A stretch of DNA of 64,000 nt from Coriaria nepalensis (lineage: Eukaryota > Streptophyta > Magnoliopsida > Cucurbitales > Coriariaceae). Below the pieces are notes generated by a model. That model was not told where the DNA came from. It did not search any database and was given only the letters and a program-made list of their open reading frames with translations. The stretch covers positions 4,037,501-4,101,500 of the forward strand of contig CP114496.1 in the NCBI GenBank assembly GCA_027186245.1, in the 5' to 3' direction. Positions 12,466-26,712 of this stretch are shown in pieces. A program made the translations under genes and the position numbers. The first letter of the stretch is position 1. Every line of letters begins with the position of its first letter.

Positions 12466-13397
12466 GTTAACAACAATTAACAAAAAGATAATATAAGTCT
12501 ATATTTTCACAGTCGAGACTTTGTAAACCTTCTTATTTGAATGGACTCCCTGTGCATAGAGCTTATAAGCATTGGTTGATATCAAGTAGCAGCATTTGAA
12601 TTTGTGACATTCAAATAGGCTACTATTTGATATTTCCATTCATGCTGACTCACATGGAAGGAAATATCTGAGACCTTTACCCTTCTAAACTGAAGTGTGT
12701 CTTTCCTATAATAATTCAATGAAATCTATGATTATTAATAGTAACCAATCATTTATGTGATCAGATCTATAATCGTGTATCACACATCGTATTTATAACC
12801 TTATATAGAATAAAAAATTAAGAACGATACCTAACAATAAGATGATTGGGTGCAATACGCTCAGTATTGTGGAGTGCCATCAGTTTTCATGACTCTAAAT
12901 TACAAGTGATAATTTTGGGGATTTTATAGGAACATAGTTGAAGGAAATAGTTAAATAGAACATCAGGTTGTTGGGGTTGGTCTTATCATCTTTCGTTTGT
13001 TATTTGTAGGTCTATATGTCGGTCATTGATCGATTACTGTTTATCCTAATACATTTTCCCGCTGATGAGTCGGGCAGAAACAATTTTGTATTGGTTTGAA
13101 ATTATTAAGGGAATCCCAAAAACTATTGTTTATGCATGTTAGGAATTTGCCTTACATAATTGAAATTGAAAGCGACTGCAATTGGCATAACTTTTATGAT
13201 CCGTTAAACTTGCTGGGCGCTCAATATGACCATGCTAAATAGGTTGCTATCATGATATTAAAGGAAAGTACTCATAATTTTTAGGAATTTAAAAGAAAAT
13301 AATTGAAATAAATAATTACATAGAACATGAGGCTGTTAGGTCGATCCTATCGTATTTCATTTGTTGTTTGTAAAGTACTCGTAATTTGGTCACTACC
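12466..13397. repeat. Repeat element copy A: leader plus about one unit
   Basis: Starts GTTAACAACAATTAAC and ends GTAATTTGGTCACTACC. The same two borders delimit copy B starting at 14429. It contains a leader (about 12466-12900, including ATTGGTTGATAT and GTGACATTCAA) and roughly one unit of the family of about 376 bp. No coding capacity is seen. Confidence 0.75.
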
Positions 13398-14428
13398 ATA
13401 CGAGTGGATTCTTATTTACTACATGGTTCTTTTGGGGTTGACACGTGCCATATCGGTGTAGGGATGTCCCGTAGACCAATTCTATGGCATAATTTTTCAC
13501 TTTCCGATATCTCCACCCACATCATGTTTTATATTTTTTCCTTTAAATATTATTTATGTCACTTTTCTTTACATTGCGAGAGGAAAAACAAGTTTGTTTA
13601 TAGCATCAAAATGATAGAGAGAGATATAAAATAATATTAGACTAAATTTTGACTTTTCTCTACTGTGATTCTTTCAATTTTAAGAATCCATTTGGCAAAG
13701 TTAAATAAATAGATAAATATGAAAAACGAATGTGGGTTGTTTTTTTCTTTACCAATTTGGTTCACATTCTTCAAATATATATCTATGACCTTTATCTAAC
13801 TAGGTGCAAATTTATAAGCTAATAAGATTACTCATTTTCATTAAACTACTAGTTAAATTTGAATTTCCAAATCAACTCTTGTACCCAGTGTAGTGTATCC
13901 CTTTGCTAACTCTATTTTGTCAATGCAAACTACATTAATGAAATATTATTTAAAAATGTAATATAAATGCACCACAACTCTATTTTGTTTGTTCAACTCT
14001 CACATTTATGTTTGCATGGTCCTTGACGAGTTATTACCATCCTTAGAAGTGACTATGTTCCCTGACTACATTATTATTACCTTATCACCGCTAGGATAAA
14101 AAAATTGGTTAAACCTCCATGAATTTACTATTTCTAAAAAAAAAAAAATTAATTATTTTGTGTTTGTTCTGCAAAATTATTCGATGACCTTTCGATGGTC
14201 AAACGATGGACTACTACAAGCATAACAACCTGGTTAATTTTGTAAACTTTAACTATTAAATAAGTTTTTCGTTATTTTCAGTAGTAAATAGAAGTGTTTG
14301 ATTATATATTTCAATGACTATTGCGGTATAAAGAATATGATACATTGAACTTTGTATGGACCATAACAAGTAGAACATGTCAAATGCCCCATCGGACATA
14401 ACCAACATCTGTTGGCGTCACATAGTAA
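13398..14428. other. Spacer between the two repeat copies
   Basis: AT-rich, with no supported gene. Not homologous to the sequence flanking the far end of copy B. Confidence 0.5.
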
Positions 14429-16836
14429 GTTAACAACAATTAACAAAAAAATAAAAATAAAAATAAAAGGTTGTATTGGCAGTAAAGATTTCACAAACTT
14501 TTTTATTTACATCGACCACCTATGAGTAGAGATAATAAGCATTGGTTGATATTGGGTAGCAGCGGTTGAATTTGTGACATTCAAGTCGCATACCTGAGAT
14601 TCGATATTTGTCCTTCAACTTGCCTATTTGACATTTCCATCCATGTTAATTGGCATTAAAGGAAATATTTGACACTAAGACCCACGCAGACCGCAGTGTC
14701 TTTCTTACAATAAATCCATGAAATTTGTGAATATAAATGGTAACTAACCATTTGAGTGATCAGATCTGTAACCGTGTAACATATATTAAATTTTAGACCT
14801 TATATAGACAAAAAATGAGGAACAACAGCTGAAAATAAGATGATTGAGCGTAGTACACCCAATCCATTTTCTGGACTTTGAATTACAAGTGATAATTTTT
14901 GGGACTTTATAGGAAAATAGTTGATGTCAATAGTTAAATAGAAAAACATGCTATTGGGGTCGGTCTTATCGTCTTTCATTTATTGTCGATAGGTATATAT
15001 GACGGTCATCGATCGATTATTGTCGATCCTAATTGATTTTCCCAACGAAGAGTGGGTCATTAACTGTTTCATATCCTTTTGAAATTATTAGGTGACCTTG
15101 AGAAATAGAGTTCATGCATGTTCAACACTTGTCATGCTAGCTACTTCCCTTGTTTAATTGAGATTGGAAGAAGCTACTATTGACATGACTCTTAAGATCC
15201 TATAAACCCGTTGGACGGTTGACAAGACCATGCCATGTAGATAGCTATCATGACATTAAAGGAAAGTACTTGTAATTTTTGGGATTTAAACAAAAAATTG
15301 TTGAAGTCAATAGTTAAACAAAACGTCAAGGTATTAGGGTCGGTCCTATTATCTTTCATTTGTAGTTAGTAGGTTTGTATGTCAGTCATTGATCGGTTCC
15401 TAATAAATTTTCCACACAATGAGTTGGGTAGAAGCAGTTTCATATTTGTTAGAAATTAGTAAGAGACTCCCAAAAAATATAATTAATGCATATTTGAAAC
15501 CTGTCATGCTAGTGATTTCCTTTACATAATTGAGATTGGAAGCGACTATAATTGGGACGCTTTTAAGATCCGTTAAAGTTGTTGGGCGGTCAATAAGACC
15601 ATGATGTGTAGGCAACTATCATGATATTAAAGGAGAGTACTCGTAACTTTTGGGACTTTCAAAGAAAATAGTTGAAATCAATAGTTAAATAGACCATCAA
15701 GCTATTAGGGTTGATCCTGTCCTGTTTCATTTGTTATTGGTAGGTTTATATATTGGTAATTAATAAGTTACTATCAATCATAATTGATTTTTGATGATGA
15801 GTCTGGCATTAACTGTTTCGTATTGGTTTGATATTATTAGGAGATGCTTGAAAAATAGGGTTCATGCATGTTCAACATCTTTCATGCTAGTTACTTCCTT
15901 TATATAGCTAAGATTGGAAGTGACTGTAATTGGCAAGGCTTTTAAGATCCGTTAGACCCACTGGACGGCCAACAAGACCATTATCTCTAGACAACTATCA
16001 TGACATTAAAGGAAAGTACTCATAATTTTTGGAACTTTATAGAAAAATAGTTGAAGTCAATAGTTAAATAGATCATTAGGTTGTTGGAGTCGGTCCTATC
16101 ATCTTTAATTTGTTGTTGGTAGTTCTATATGTTTGCCATTGATTGGTTAATGTCAATCTTAATCAATTTCCTAATGATGAGTTTGGCATTAAATGTTTTG
16201 TATTGGTTAGAAATTCTTAGGGGATGCCCGAAAAACAAGGTTCATGCATGTTCGACATTTTTATGCTAGTTACTTCCTTTTTATAATTAAGATTGGAAGT
16301 GACTATAATTGGCATAACTTTTAAGATCCATTAGACCTGATGGACAATCAACAAGAGCATTTCGTATAGACACATATCACGACATGAAAGGAAAGTACTC
16401 ATAATTTTTAGGACTTTAAAGGAAAATAGTTGAAGTCAATAGTTAAACAGAACATTAGGATGTTAGAGTTGGTCCTATCGTCTTTTATTTGTTGTTAATA
16501 GGTATATATGTAAGTTATTAATATGTTAATGTCAATCCTAATCGATTTTTTGATTATGATTATGGCATTAACTATTTCGTTTGGTTAGAAATTATGAGGG
16601 ATGCTTAAAAAATAGGGTTCATGCATGTTCGACATTTGTCATGCTAGCTACTTCCCTTATATTTGAGATTTGAAGCAGCTATAATTGTCACGACTTTTAA
16701 GATCTGTTACACCAGCTGGACGGTCAACAAGACTGTGCCGTGTAGACATCGATCACGCCTTTAATGGAAAGTACCCATAATTTTTGTGACTTTAAAAGAA
16801 AATAGTTGAAGTCAATTGTTAAACAAAACATCAGTC

Positions 16837-19517
16837 TGTAATGCCCTTCTACTAGCTATATTGCTTATCGAATACCTTTGAGAAAACAATTACTTTTATT
16901 TTATTTAAATATAACCAGTAGAAGCGTTACATAGCTAAGTTGGAATCCTTTGGTAAAGATATAGAAAATTTGAAACTTTCTTAAAAATCTGTTTAAATCT
17001 ATCTCGACAGCGATATTAAAAGAAAACATAGTACGTTATATACATATAATTTATGTTTACAATATATAAACATGATAATATTCACCACTTACTGATAAAA
17101 CTAAATACTAGTCTTAGAAAGTTCTCAAAATGTGTAAAAAAAGCCTCCCCAAAATACATTTTTAAGCTTTCTTATCTCACTACATGTCAGGCCCATATGT
17201 ACTCCACAATGGGTTTATTACACTTCATTCACCCGGTAATGAAAGTACTGACTTTCCCTTTTGCTTACCTACACCATAAACAACTACTATGAGCTAAAAG
17301 CTCAGTAAGTAAATATTTTATCTCATATACACAAAACATATTTCAAATACATTTTTAAACAATTCGATTGAATAATTTTGTAGATTCCTCCAAATACTTC
17401 TATGTGAATGGGATGCTCTTCCTTATTTTACTACTATGGGGCCTAAGGATGCTGCCTCCGGTACTATCGTGATGTATGGTCCTTTATGACCAATAATACA
17501 TGAGATCAATGACTCGGCTCAGTCTATCTTGATCAGATCACATTTAAGATCAACAACCTCTCTTAGTCAGACCTGATTGAATAAAAAAACTCTAAGGTCA
17601 GCGACTCCGCTCAGTTTGCCCTAACCAAGTAGCACCTCACTATAATGTTATGTTTATGTCATGTTAAGCATCACACTAATCAAGTAAGGCATAAAATTTA
17701 TCTTGGCTCTCTTTGCATGAAAGCTAATGGTGCATTCAATACTTTTTAGAAAAAGTATATATTGAAGTAATACAAGCTCAATTCCAACATGCTATATAAA
17801 AAACACAGCACCACACAATATAGTTTTATTAACTCAATGTTCAACATGCTATATTGCATTCATATCAATATCATCAATCTCAAGCTGAAGATACAATGAA
17901 CATACTTGTGTGGTAGGTGAGACTTTACTTACCTGACGTAAGTATTATTTTGTAAGGGTTTCTTGAAATCTTCCGATTTTGGGGCCAGCTACTAAGCTGA
18001 CCAAGCATGTATTTATCTTAGTAAAAACTTTAATTTCAATTCTACTTAAAATACATAATTTAATTTAAGGTATAAAATAACTTTACGAACATCGTTTAAC
18101 TATTTACTGTGCATTTATTATATCTCAGTTTTAACTAACTTAACTATACTACTCAAAGTATAAAATTTTTATACGGAGTATTCATTATTCTCTACTATCC
18201 AATAAACTTTAATCCATCTAAATAGTTTTATTAATGATATAGAAAATGTCGAGGCATCGTTTACGTCGAATATGTCGAGGTGTCGAATACATTGAGTACG
18301 TCAAGGCATTGAATACATCTAGTACGTCGAGGCTTCGAGTACATCGAGTATGTTGAGGCGTCGATTACATCGCATGTTGGAGGAGTTGAGTATGTCCAGT
18401 ACATCAAGGCATTAAGTATGTCGAAGTGTCAAATACTTCGAGTACATCAAGACATTAAGTATGTCGAAGTGTCAAGTACTTCGAGTACGTTGAGAAGGTT
18501 GCATATTGGCGGCGCCAAGTACGTCGAGGTGTCGAGTACTTCGAGCACGTCGAGTACATCGCTTATTGGAGGCGTTGAGGCATCGAGTACGTCGATCCAT
18601 TCATGTTAACTTTACAAAACATGTATACATTTGCATGTATATATGAAAATAGGTATTTATTTTCATCCACGTAATATACATATATATATATATATATATT
18701 TGTATATATATATGTTTATATTTATTTAACTATATATATATATATATATTGGTTCAAAATTAATCACTCTATATAAGACATAAATAATAACGAACTCGAG
18801 TTTGCAATTACAAAGGGCTAAATATATTGCAAGCACTCTACATGTATTCTTATATCTTAACTCAATTCTTGGATAATTAATCTTCATATAAACATCAACA
18901 ACTAAGACATATGTTAGAATTCTTACATTCACTTTTAATGATTCCTGATTATAGAGAAAGAGAAGAAATCTTTGGGTTTCGCTTGAAATTTTGCATGGGA
19001 TAAGGAGGGTGGTGAGAAATTTACTAACCACCGATGATAAAGGAAATCGCATGTAGAATAAGAAGTTGCAGCTTGAGGTGTTAACTTCGTAGTTAAGACA
19101 GATACATGTATGGTTTCTCTTGATAACAAATATACATATATATATATATATATTAGTACTTATCTTATGCTATGAAAGAGGGAAGGGTGAGTCGGCAACA
19201 CCCACCGATTAACTGTTTCTCTCTCCTATTATTATTATTATTATTATTATATTTTTTTTGTATGATTTTTATCATAATCTAATAAACCGTAAAAATAAAT
19301 TTTATATTTACATCTCAATCATTTTTCATAAATATGCTTGGAATTTAATGCTGGCCACGAGGGATTTTTTACCTTATATTAATTATTATATTAATTCATC
19401 TGTCTTAATATTTATCATATGTAAGTTTTACTTAATTATTAGTATAAATATACTCCTTATAATATTTATGCTACAAAATTAATCTAACTACGACAAGCAA
19501 TTGAATGAGATATTACA
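16837..19517 (-). repeat. Gypsy left LTR (3' LTR on minus strand)
   Basis: About 2.68 kb, beginning TGTAATGCCC and ending GATATTACA, so the ends are TGTAAT...ATTACA. It aligns along its length with 24214-26712 and is about 180 bp longer. The extra sequence includes a piece near 17513-17560 and longer TA runs near 18680, 18731 and 19134. Confidence 0.9.
18248..18596. repeat. Minisatellite inside the left LTR
   Basis: Tandem words of the type GTCGAGGCATCGAGTAC and GTCGAGTAC are interspersed with a recurring GCATATTGGAGGCGTTGAGG-like spacer, giving a loose higher-order period. The composition differs clearly from the AT-rich LTR around it. Confidence 0.9.
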
Positions 19518-19530
19518 AATTTCCTCCAAC
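19518..19530 (-). other. Gypsy polypurine tract
   Basis: On the minus strand GTTGGAGGAAATT lies directly before the left LTR start. It is the expected plus-strand primer site. The same sequence lies next to the right LTR at 26713-26726. Confidence 0.75.
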
Positions 19531-19599
19531 TTACAGGAGTTTCGTCCTCGAAACTTAAAATAACTATGGGAACTTAGCACTCATATTTTCTTTTTTTTT

Positions 19600-21000
19600 C
19601 CTAGGTTGCTTCCTCTATTTTCTAACTTTGCCACAAAACTTTAATTAAGAGAATAGTCTTATTCCTTATCACTTTTTCTCTGATATCTAATATCCACACC
19701 GATTTGTTTCCATATGAAAAATCATTTCTTACTTGTACCGGTTCATGCTGCAATATATGAGAATGATCTGACACATATTTCGTCAGCATCAAAACATAAA
19801 ATACATCATGCACTTCTGATAAATTTTGTGGTAGTGCTAACTAGTACGCCACTTTGCCTATTCTCTCATGAATCTCTAAAGGTCTAATATAATGAGGACT
19901 TAACTTTCCTTTCTTCCCAAATCCCATTACACCTTTCATTGGAGTTAATTTTAGAAAGACTAGATCACCCACTTTAAACTCAAGCGTTCATCTTCTTCGA
20001 TCTACATAAATTTTCTGATGAATTTGTGCAGTTTTCAACCTTTGATGAATCTTTTCATTTGCTTCTGTTGTGGCAGTGATAATGTCTCGACCTAGTATGA
20101 GATTTATATGGAGTCATGCCTATCGTAGTATGATAATTATTGTTATTGAGAATTATATTAATGGTAAGAATTTACTCCATGAGCTTTGAGAATCTATCAC
20201 ATAAGCTCATAACATATCCTCTAATGTTTGGATGGTTCTTTTTGTCTGACTGTCAGTTTGAGGATGAAAAGCTGTACAAAATTTCAACTTTGTCCCCATT
20301 GCCCTACGTAAGCTTTTCTAGAATTTTTTTTGTAAATCTTAAGTCTCGATTTGAAATGATAGAGATCGGTACTTCATGCAATCTCACTATCTCTTGAATG
20401 TTGAGTTCTGCCAGTTATTCTAAGGAATACGTGACTTTTAGAAGTAAGAAATGGGCCATTTTGTGAGTCGATCGATCATGAGCCAATTCGAATCATATCC
20501 TTTTGTAGTCTTGGTAATCCGACTACCAAATCTTCGACTATTTACTCCCATTTCCATTAAGAAATTGCATTTGGTTGCAGCTCCCTTGTAGGTTTCTGGT
20601 ACTCACCTTTGATTATTTGAAAAGTAACACACTTGTTTACAAAATCACCACATCCTTTTTTATTCTCGGCCACTAGAAGCGTTTTTTAAGATCTCTATAC
20701 ATTTTTGTGGCACCTAGATGAACTGAATAAGACGTATTGTGATCTTCGGTCAATATAAGGTTTTTTATTTCTTTATTGTTGGGATCACACAAGTTTTCTT
20801 TGAAGCTAAGAACTCTATGTTTAGAAATTTTGAAGTCGGACTATTTCCTTTCTATTACTTCTTGCTTTATGTGTTTCATCTCAGCATCCACCTCTTGTGC
20901 ACTTCAAATATCTTCTAGGATAGTTGGTTGAAGACTGAAAGTGGATAATTATCCTGTTACCAACTCTATCTTTGCTTCTCCTACTTCCTTTTGTAGTGGT
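19600..21000 (-). pseudogene. Gypsy integrase and pol C-terminal remnant
   Basis: Read on the minus strand in broken frames. A zinc-binding H2C2 segment lies around 20620-20740 (HLGATKMYRDLKKRF, VNKCVTFQIIKGEYQKP). The integrase core follows (VGLPRLQKD, then pieces near 20280 resembling the NFS.AFHPQTDGQTER block in damaged form). The pol C-terminus is at 19622-19813 (HDVFYVLMLTKYVSDHSH, LQHEPVQVRND, DIREKVIRNKTI), typical of plant chromovirus-type elements. Stops and frameshifts are numerous. Confidence 0.8.
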
Positions 21001-21223
21001 TCTGGTAGTGCATATAGTGTAGCAAGGTTAGTTGAGGATTTCGACTTAAAGCATCTGCGATTTTATTTGCCTTATTCGAATGATATCATATTTCAAAATT
21101 ATAATCCTTTACTAGTTCTAACCACCATCTCTACCTCATGTTCCATTCCTTTTGTATGAAAAAATATTTCAGACTCTTCTGGTCGGTATAGATTTCACAT
21201 CATACCTCATAAAGATAATGCCT

Positions 21224-22150
21224 CTAGACCTTTAGAGCAAATACCACCATAACAAGTTCCAGGTCATGGGTTAGGTAGTTTTTCTCATAATCTTTGAGAT
21301 GGCAAGAAGCATAAGAAATCACTTTTCCATTATGCATAAATAATGCTCCCAACCCTGGCTTGGATGCATCACTATATATTACTAATCCATTTTCACCTTC
21401 TAGAATAGTAAGAACGGGAGCGTTCATTAGCTTTTGCTTTAGCTCGTGAAAGCTTTCTTCACAAGTTCCCGACCAGTTAAACTTTTGACTTTTATGAGTA
21501 AGTTTAGTGAGTGGGGTAGCTATTCTAGAAAATTTTTCCATAAATCGCTTATAATTACCTACCAATCCTAGGAAACTTTGCACCTTTAAGGGTTCTTTAG
21601 CCTACACCAATTGCTTAGCATTTCTATCTTAGAGGGATCTACTGAAATTCTATCTTTAGAAACAACGTATCCTAGGGAAGCAGCCCGATCAAGCCAAAAT
21701 TCACACTTCTTAAATTTGGCATAAGGTTAATGATCTTTTAGTGTTTGCAACACCATTTTAAAGTGTTCTACGTGCTTTCTTAGACTTTGAATAGACAAGA
21801 ATATCGTCAATGAAGACAATAACGAACTTGTCTTGGTACACGTTAAACACTCGATTTATCAAATCCATAAAAGCAGTTGGGACATTTGTTAGTCTGAATG
21901 GCATCAATAGAAATTCGTAATACCCGTAACATGTTTGAAAAACCATTTTTGAGATGTTAGATTCTCGAATCTTCAGGTGATGGTATCCTAATCTCAAATC
22001 AATCTTTGAGAATACTGAAGCCTGTTGGAGTTGATCGAACAAATCATTTATCCATGGTAGAGGATATTTGTTCTTTATGGTTACTAAATTAATCTCCATA
22101 TAGACGATGTACATTCCCATCCACCTATCTTTTTTCTTCACAAATAACAC
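21224..22150 (-). pseudogene. Gypsy reverse transcriptase and RNase H remnant
   Basis: RT fingers and palm are in 21758-22150 ([32 protein letters not shown], and the catalytic FIDDILVYS with both aspartates kept). After a break, 21224-21583 gives the thumb/RNase H part (FLGLVGNYKRFMEKFSRIA, PLTKLTHK, DASKPGLGALFMHNGK, with the LTHDLELVMVVFALK helix). In the family the usual motif is DASxxGxGxVL, so the first RNase H aspartate is present. The frame between the halves is lost (21584-21757). Confidence 0.9.
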
Positions 22151-22715
22151 TGGTGCTCTCTAAGGTGAAAAACTTAAGAGGAATTTGGCTTTTGTCTGGT
22201 AATTCTTGTAACTATTAATTAAGTTCCTTCAATTATGTTGTGGCCATATGATATGCAGGTTTTGAGATTGGTGTAGTTGTTGGTGCCAATTCTTTTTCAA
22301 ATTTAATCTCACGGTTTGGGGGAAGTTCTGGTAACTCTTCTGAAAAAACTCTAAGAAAGTTACGAACTACAGGAACATCTTCAGGCATTAGTTGTTATTC
22401 CTTGCTAGTATCCACTCCACTAGCAAGATATCCAACACAATCACTCTGTAGTAACTTCATTGCTTTAACTGTAGATACCAATGGAATCTATCTTCTCCTT
22501 GAACTACTAATGAACTCGAATTTTTCTTCTGCTGGTAGTTTAAATATTACTCTCTTCTTTCAACAATCTACTGTGGCATTATACTTTGAGAGTTGGTCCA
22601 TTCCTAATAGGACATCAAAATCTTGTATATCTAATAGTATAAGATTTGCGAATAATTCTATATCCTCTAATTTCAAGGGTACAGCTTGTAGCTAGTGAGT
22701 TGACATCATTGCATC

Positions 22716-24160
22716 TCATGTAGGTAACACTATGCTGAATATTTCAGATAGTTGATTTGGGGGTTGTTTAATCTTACTAATAAATATCGATACAATAAAA
22801 GAATATATCGCACCAGAATCTATCAAAACTAATGCAAGATTAACAACAATCAAAATCTGACCTGATATCATAGTGGATGGACTCACTTCAGCTTCATCTC
22901 GAGTGATGGTAAACACCATTGCATTGGGTATCACTTATTGTCCTTCGCTGTTCCTTGGCTGGTTGTAGTCTCTAGGAAAGTTCCCTTGTCAAACACAACT
23001 ATACCACCCTACAATCCCAGCTTTACATTCTCTAGTATGGTTTCCACCATATTTATTACACTGGCTAGATGGTCTTCCTTAAGTCTATAAGCCTTGAACC
23101 ATGTTCTTCTTCTTCTATGCTCCATTCTGATATCAAGTTTGGTTTCTAAAACACTTGAAACTTGCGCTTCCCGGCCTTTTTTGGTTATTCCATCGTGGGT
23201 CAAAGCTCCACATGAACTGTTGGTGAAGAGGACTGGACATAGCTTTGTATTCAAGAAGTCATTCTACCCGTATTTTATTTTTCTATAATTTATTTCTTTT
23301 CTTTTTCTTGAATCATTCGTGCACTATCGATCCTCATAGCCTTATCGACTACTTTTGGAAAAGGTGCATCATCTAAATCCCTAACCTCTTAATCCTTACT
23401 ATTGTTAGAATCCAGGAGTTTCTTGAAATGCTTCACCCTCAAAGTATTCGTAGCCACCAAATGTGGCACATATCTGGACAAGTCATCAAACTTTTGCAAC
23501 AGTTATTCCATTGACATGTTACCCTTTTACAAGTTCAAAAACACTCTTTCTTTATCTTCTATAAAGTCATGGTTATATATTTCCATTCGAGCAATTTTCA
23601 AAATTTTGGCAATGTCATTGCTCCCTTCATAGATATTCATCATGGTATCCCACTAATAACTTGCATCATTATGCAGTAAGCATGCAACACAATATACCTT
23701 TTCATTATTTGGGACTTTTGCAAAATCAAAGAGCCTTTCCATTATCCTAATCCAATTATCTGTCGATCTTGGATCCTGACCACCGAAGGATTCTAGGGAT
23801 TTGTACTTCATAAACTTACTTTGGATTTTCCCCACGATGAAGGGGTACTACTTAGTGTTTTTTTTTAAGCAATATTTCTTGAAGTTGTAGCTGTTGTTGA
23901 AGTAGGGCTTCCAACATCTCACATTGTCTTTGAGTTAGACTCTATAACTCATTCAACTCTTGTTGGTTAGGGTCATTAGATAAACAACCAACACGTCTAT
24001 TAGAGGACTCACTAGCAGTATGTCTTCTTGTCATCTTTCTAGTGTAGATGTCCTAGATCCTTACCAAAATCCAAATAGCAATTAGACTCAAAATAAAATT
24101 GAATAATCACTCTAAGACTACTATACTTATAGTGAATGGAGCTATCACCTGCGTGTCATG
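22716..24160 (-). pseudogene. Gypsy gag and protease remnant
   Basis: Protease: 22716-22934 contains VLIDSGAIYSFIV, the DSGA active-site turn of plant gypsy retropepsins. Gag: 23653-23835 contains FGGQDPRSTDNWIRIMERLF, the capsid-like retrotransposon gag domain. Between them 23009-23254 is a decayed nucleocapsid region. Gag lies next to the primer-binding site and right LTR, as expected for minus orientation. Confidence 0.8.
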
Positions 24161-24197
24161 TACGTATGGGTTTTGTCTACAAAATGATTAAAACATT

Positions 24198-24209
24198 GCT
24201 TTGATACCA
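24198..24209 (-). other. Gypsy primer-binding site
   Basis: On the minus strand TGGTATCAAAGC lies four bases after the LTR end (ATTACA, then GAGG). It differs by one base from the initiator-Met complement TGGTATCAGAGC. Confidence 0.85.
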
Positions 24210-24213
24210 CCTC

Positions 24214-26712
24214 TGTAATGCCCTCCTATTAGCTATATTGTTTATCATATACCTTTGAGAAAAAGTTACTTTTGTTTTATTTAAATATAACCAGTAGGAG
24301 CATTACATAGCTAACTTGGAATCCTTTGGTAAAGATACATAAAATTTGAACCTTTCTTAAAACTCTGTTTAAATCTATCTCGGCACCAATATTAAAAAAC
24401 AATAGTACATTATATACATATAATTTATATATACAATATATAAACAAGATAATATTCACCACTTGTTAATAAAACTAAATACTACTCTTAGAAAGTTCTC
24501 AAAATGCGTAAAAAGGCCTCCCCGAAATACATTCTTAAACGTTTCTATCTCACTACTGGTCAGGCCCATATGTACTACACACCAGGTCGATCACACTTCA
24601 TTCACCACGTCACGAAAGTACTAACTTTCCCTTTTGCTTACCCACAACACATGCAACTACTATAAGCTAAAAGCTAAGTAAGTAAAGATTTTATCTCACA
24701 TGCACAAAAAATATTTCAAATACATTTTTAATCAATTCGAGTAAATAGTGCTACAGATTCTTATCAATACTTCTATGCAAATGAGAGGCTTTTTCTTATT
24801 ATATTGCTATGGGCGCTGAGGATGCTGCCGCCGACACTACTGTGATCTATGGTCTTCTATGACCAATAATATATGAGATTAGTGACCTCTCTCAGTCAGA
24901 CTTGATTGAATAAGAATTTCTGAGGTCAACGACTCCGCTCAGTTTGCCCTGACCAGGCCGCACCTCACTATAATGTTATACTTATATTATGTCAAACATC
25001 ACACTTATCAATTAAAAACATAACATTTCTCTTGGCTGTCTTTGAATAAAAACTAATAGTGCATTCAATACTTTTTTGGGAAAAGGAATATATTGAACTA
25101 ATATAAACTCAATTCCAACATGCTATATACAAACACAGCACCACGCAATATAGTTTTATCAACTCAATATTAAACATACTATATTACATTCATATCAATA
25201 TCATCAATCTCAAGCTGAACAAACAATCAATATACTTGTGTTATAGGTGAGATTTTACTTACCTGACATAGGTACTATTTTGTAAGCATTTTTTGAAATC
25301 CTTCAGTTTTGGGGCCAGCTACTAACCTAACCAATCATGTATTTATCTAATTTAAAACTTTATTTTCCATTCTACTTAAAACACATAATTTAATTTAAGG
25401 TATTGAATAACTTTATGAATATCGTTTAACTATTTACTATGCATTTATTATATCCCAGTTAAAACTAACTCAACTATACTACTCGAAATATATAACTTTT
25501 GTAAGGAGTATTCATTATTTTCTACAACTCAATAACCTTTAACCCATCATAATAGTTTTATTGCTGAAATAGCAGACGTCGAGTAGGTCGAGGGGTCGAA
25601 TATGTCGAGGCATCGAGTACACGGAATATATCGAGTACGTCGAGGCATCGAGTACTGTGAGTACGTCGAGTACATTGTATATTAGCGGCATTGAGGCATC
25701 GAGTACGTTGAGACATCAAGTACTTTGAGTACATCGAGTACGTTGAGACATCGAGTACTTTGAGTACACCGAGTACGTCGCATATTGGAGGCATCACATA
25801 CGTTGTGTATTAGAGGTGTCGAGTATGTCGAGGCATCAAGTACGTCGAGTCATTCATGTTAACTTTACAAAACCTCTATACATTTGCATGTATATATGAA
25901 AATACGTATTTATTTTCGTGCGCATAATATATATATATATATTGGTTCAAGATAATTGAACTCTATATAAGACACAAATAATAATGAATTCGAGTTTGCA
26001 ATTACAAAGAGAAAAATATATTATTGCAACAATCTACACGTATTCTTAAATCTGAACTTAACTCTTGGATAATTAATCTTGAAATAAACATTGACAACTA
26101 AGACATACATTATATTTCTTACTTTCACTTTTAATGATTTGTGATTATAGAGGAATGGAGGAAATCCTTGAGTTTCACTTAAAATTTTGCATGGGATAAG
26201 AAGAGTGGTGAGAAATTTACTAACCACGGAAGATAAAAGAAATCATATGTACTATAAGAAGTTGCAGCTTGAGGTGTTAACTTCATAGTTGAGACAAGAT
26301 ACGTGTTTGGTTTCTTTTGATAATAAATATACATATATATATACATTAGTATTTATCTTATGCTATGAGAGAGGGAAGGGTGAGTCAACAACATCTACCG
26401 ATTCACCCTTTCTCTTTCCTATTATTATTACTATTATTATTCTTCTTCTTCTTCTTCTTCTTTGTATGATCCTTATCATAATGTAATAAACCCAAAAGAT
26501 AAATTTTATGTTTACGTCTCAATCAATTTTCATAAATATGCTCGGAATTTGAAGCTGGCCATGAGATACTTTTTACCTTATACTTACAAGATCTCTATCT
26601 TAATCTTTATCATATATACGTCTTACTTAATTATTAATCTAAATATACTCCTTATAATATTTAGGTTACAAAATTAATCTAACTATGGGAAGCAGTTGAA
26701 TTGGATATTACA
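24214..26712 (-). repeat. Gypsy right LTR
   Basis: About 2.5 kb from TGTAATGCCC to GGATATTACA. It is the 5' LTR of the main element and, from the sequence on its right, also the 3' LTR of a second, mostly deleted internal region. Confidence 0.9.
25578..25850. repeat. Minisatellite inside the right LTR
   Basis: Same word set as in the left LTR (GTCGAGTACG, GTCGAGGCATCGAGTAC, spacer GCATATTGGAGGC), at the corresponding LTR position but shorter and with a different order of units. The two arrays have evolved apart since insertion. Confidence 0.9.

Noticed and set aside
12466..13397. Helitron interpretation of the repeat element with fixed borders
   Set aside because: No TC start, no CTRR end with a preceding hairpin, and no Rep/helicase sequence.
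18248..18596. CRISPR-like regular repeats
   Set aside because: Units are variable, spacers repeat each other, and the array lies inside a plant LTR; it is a minisatellite.
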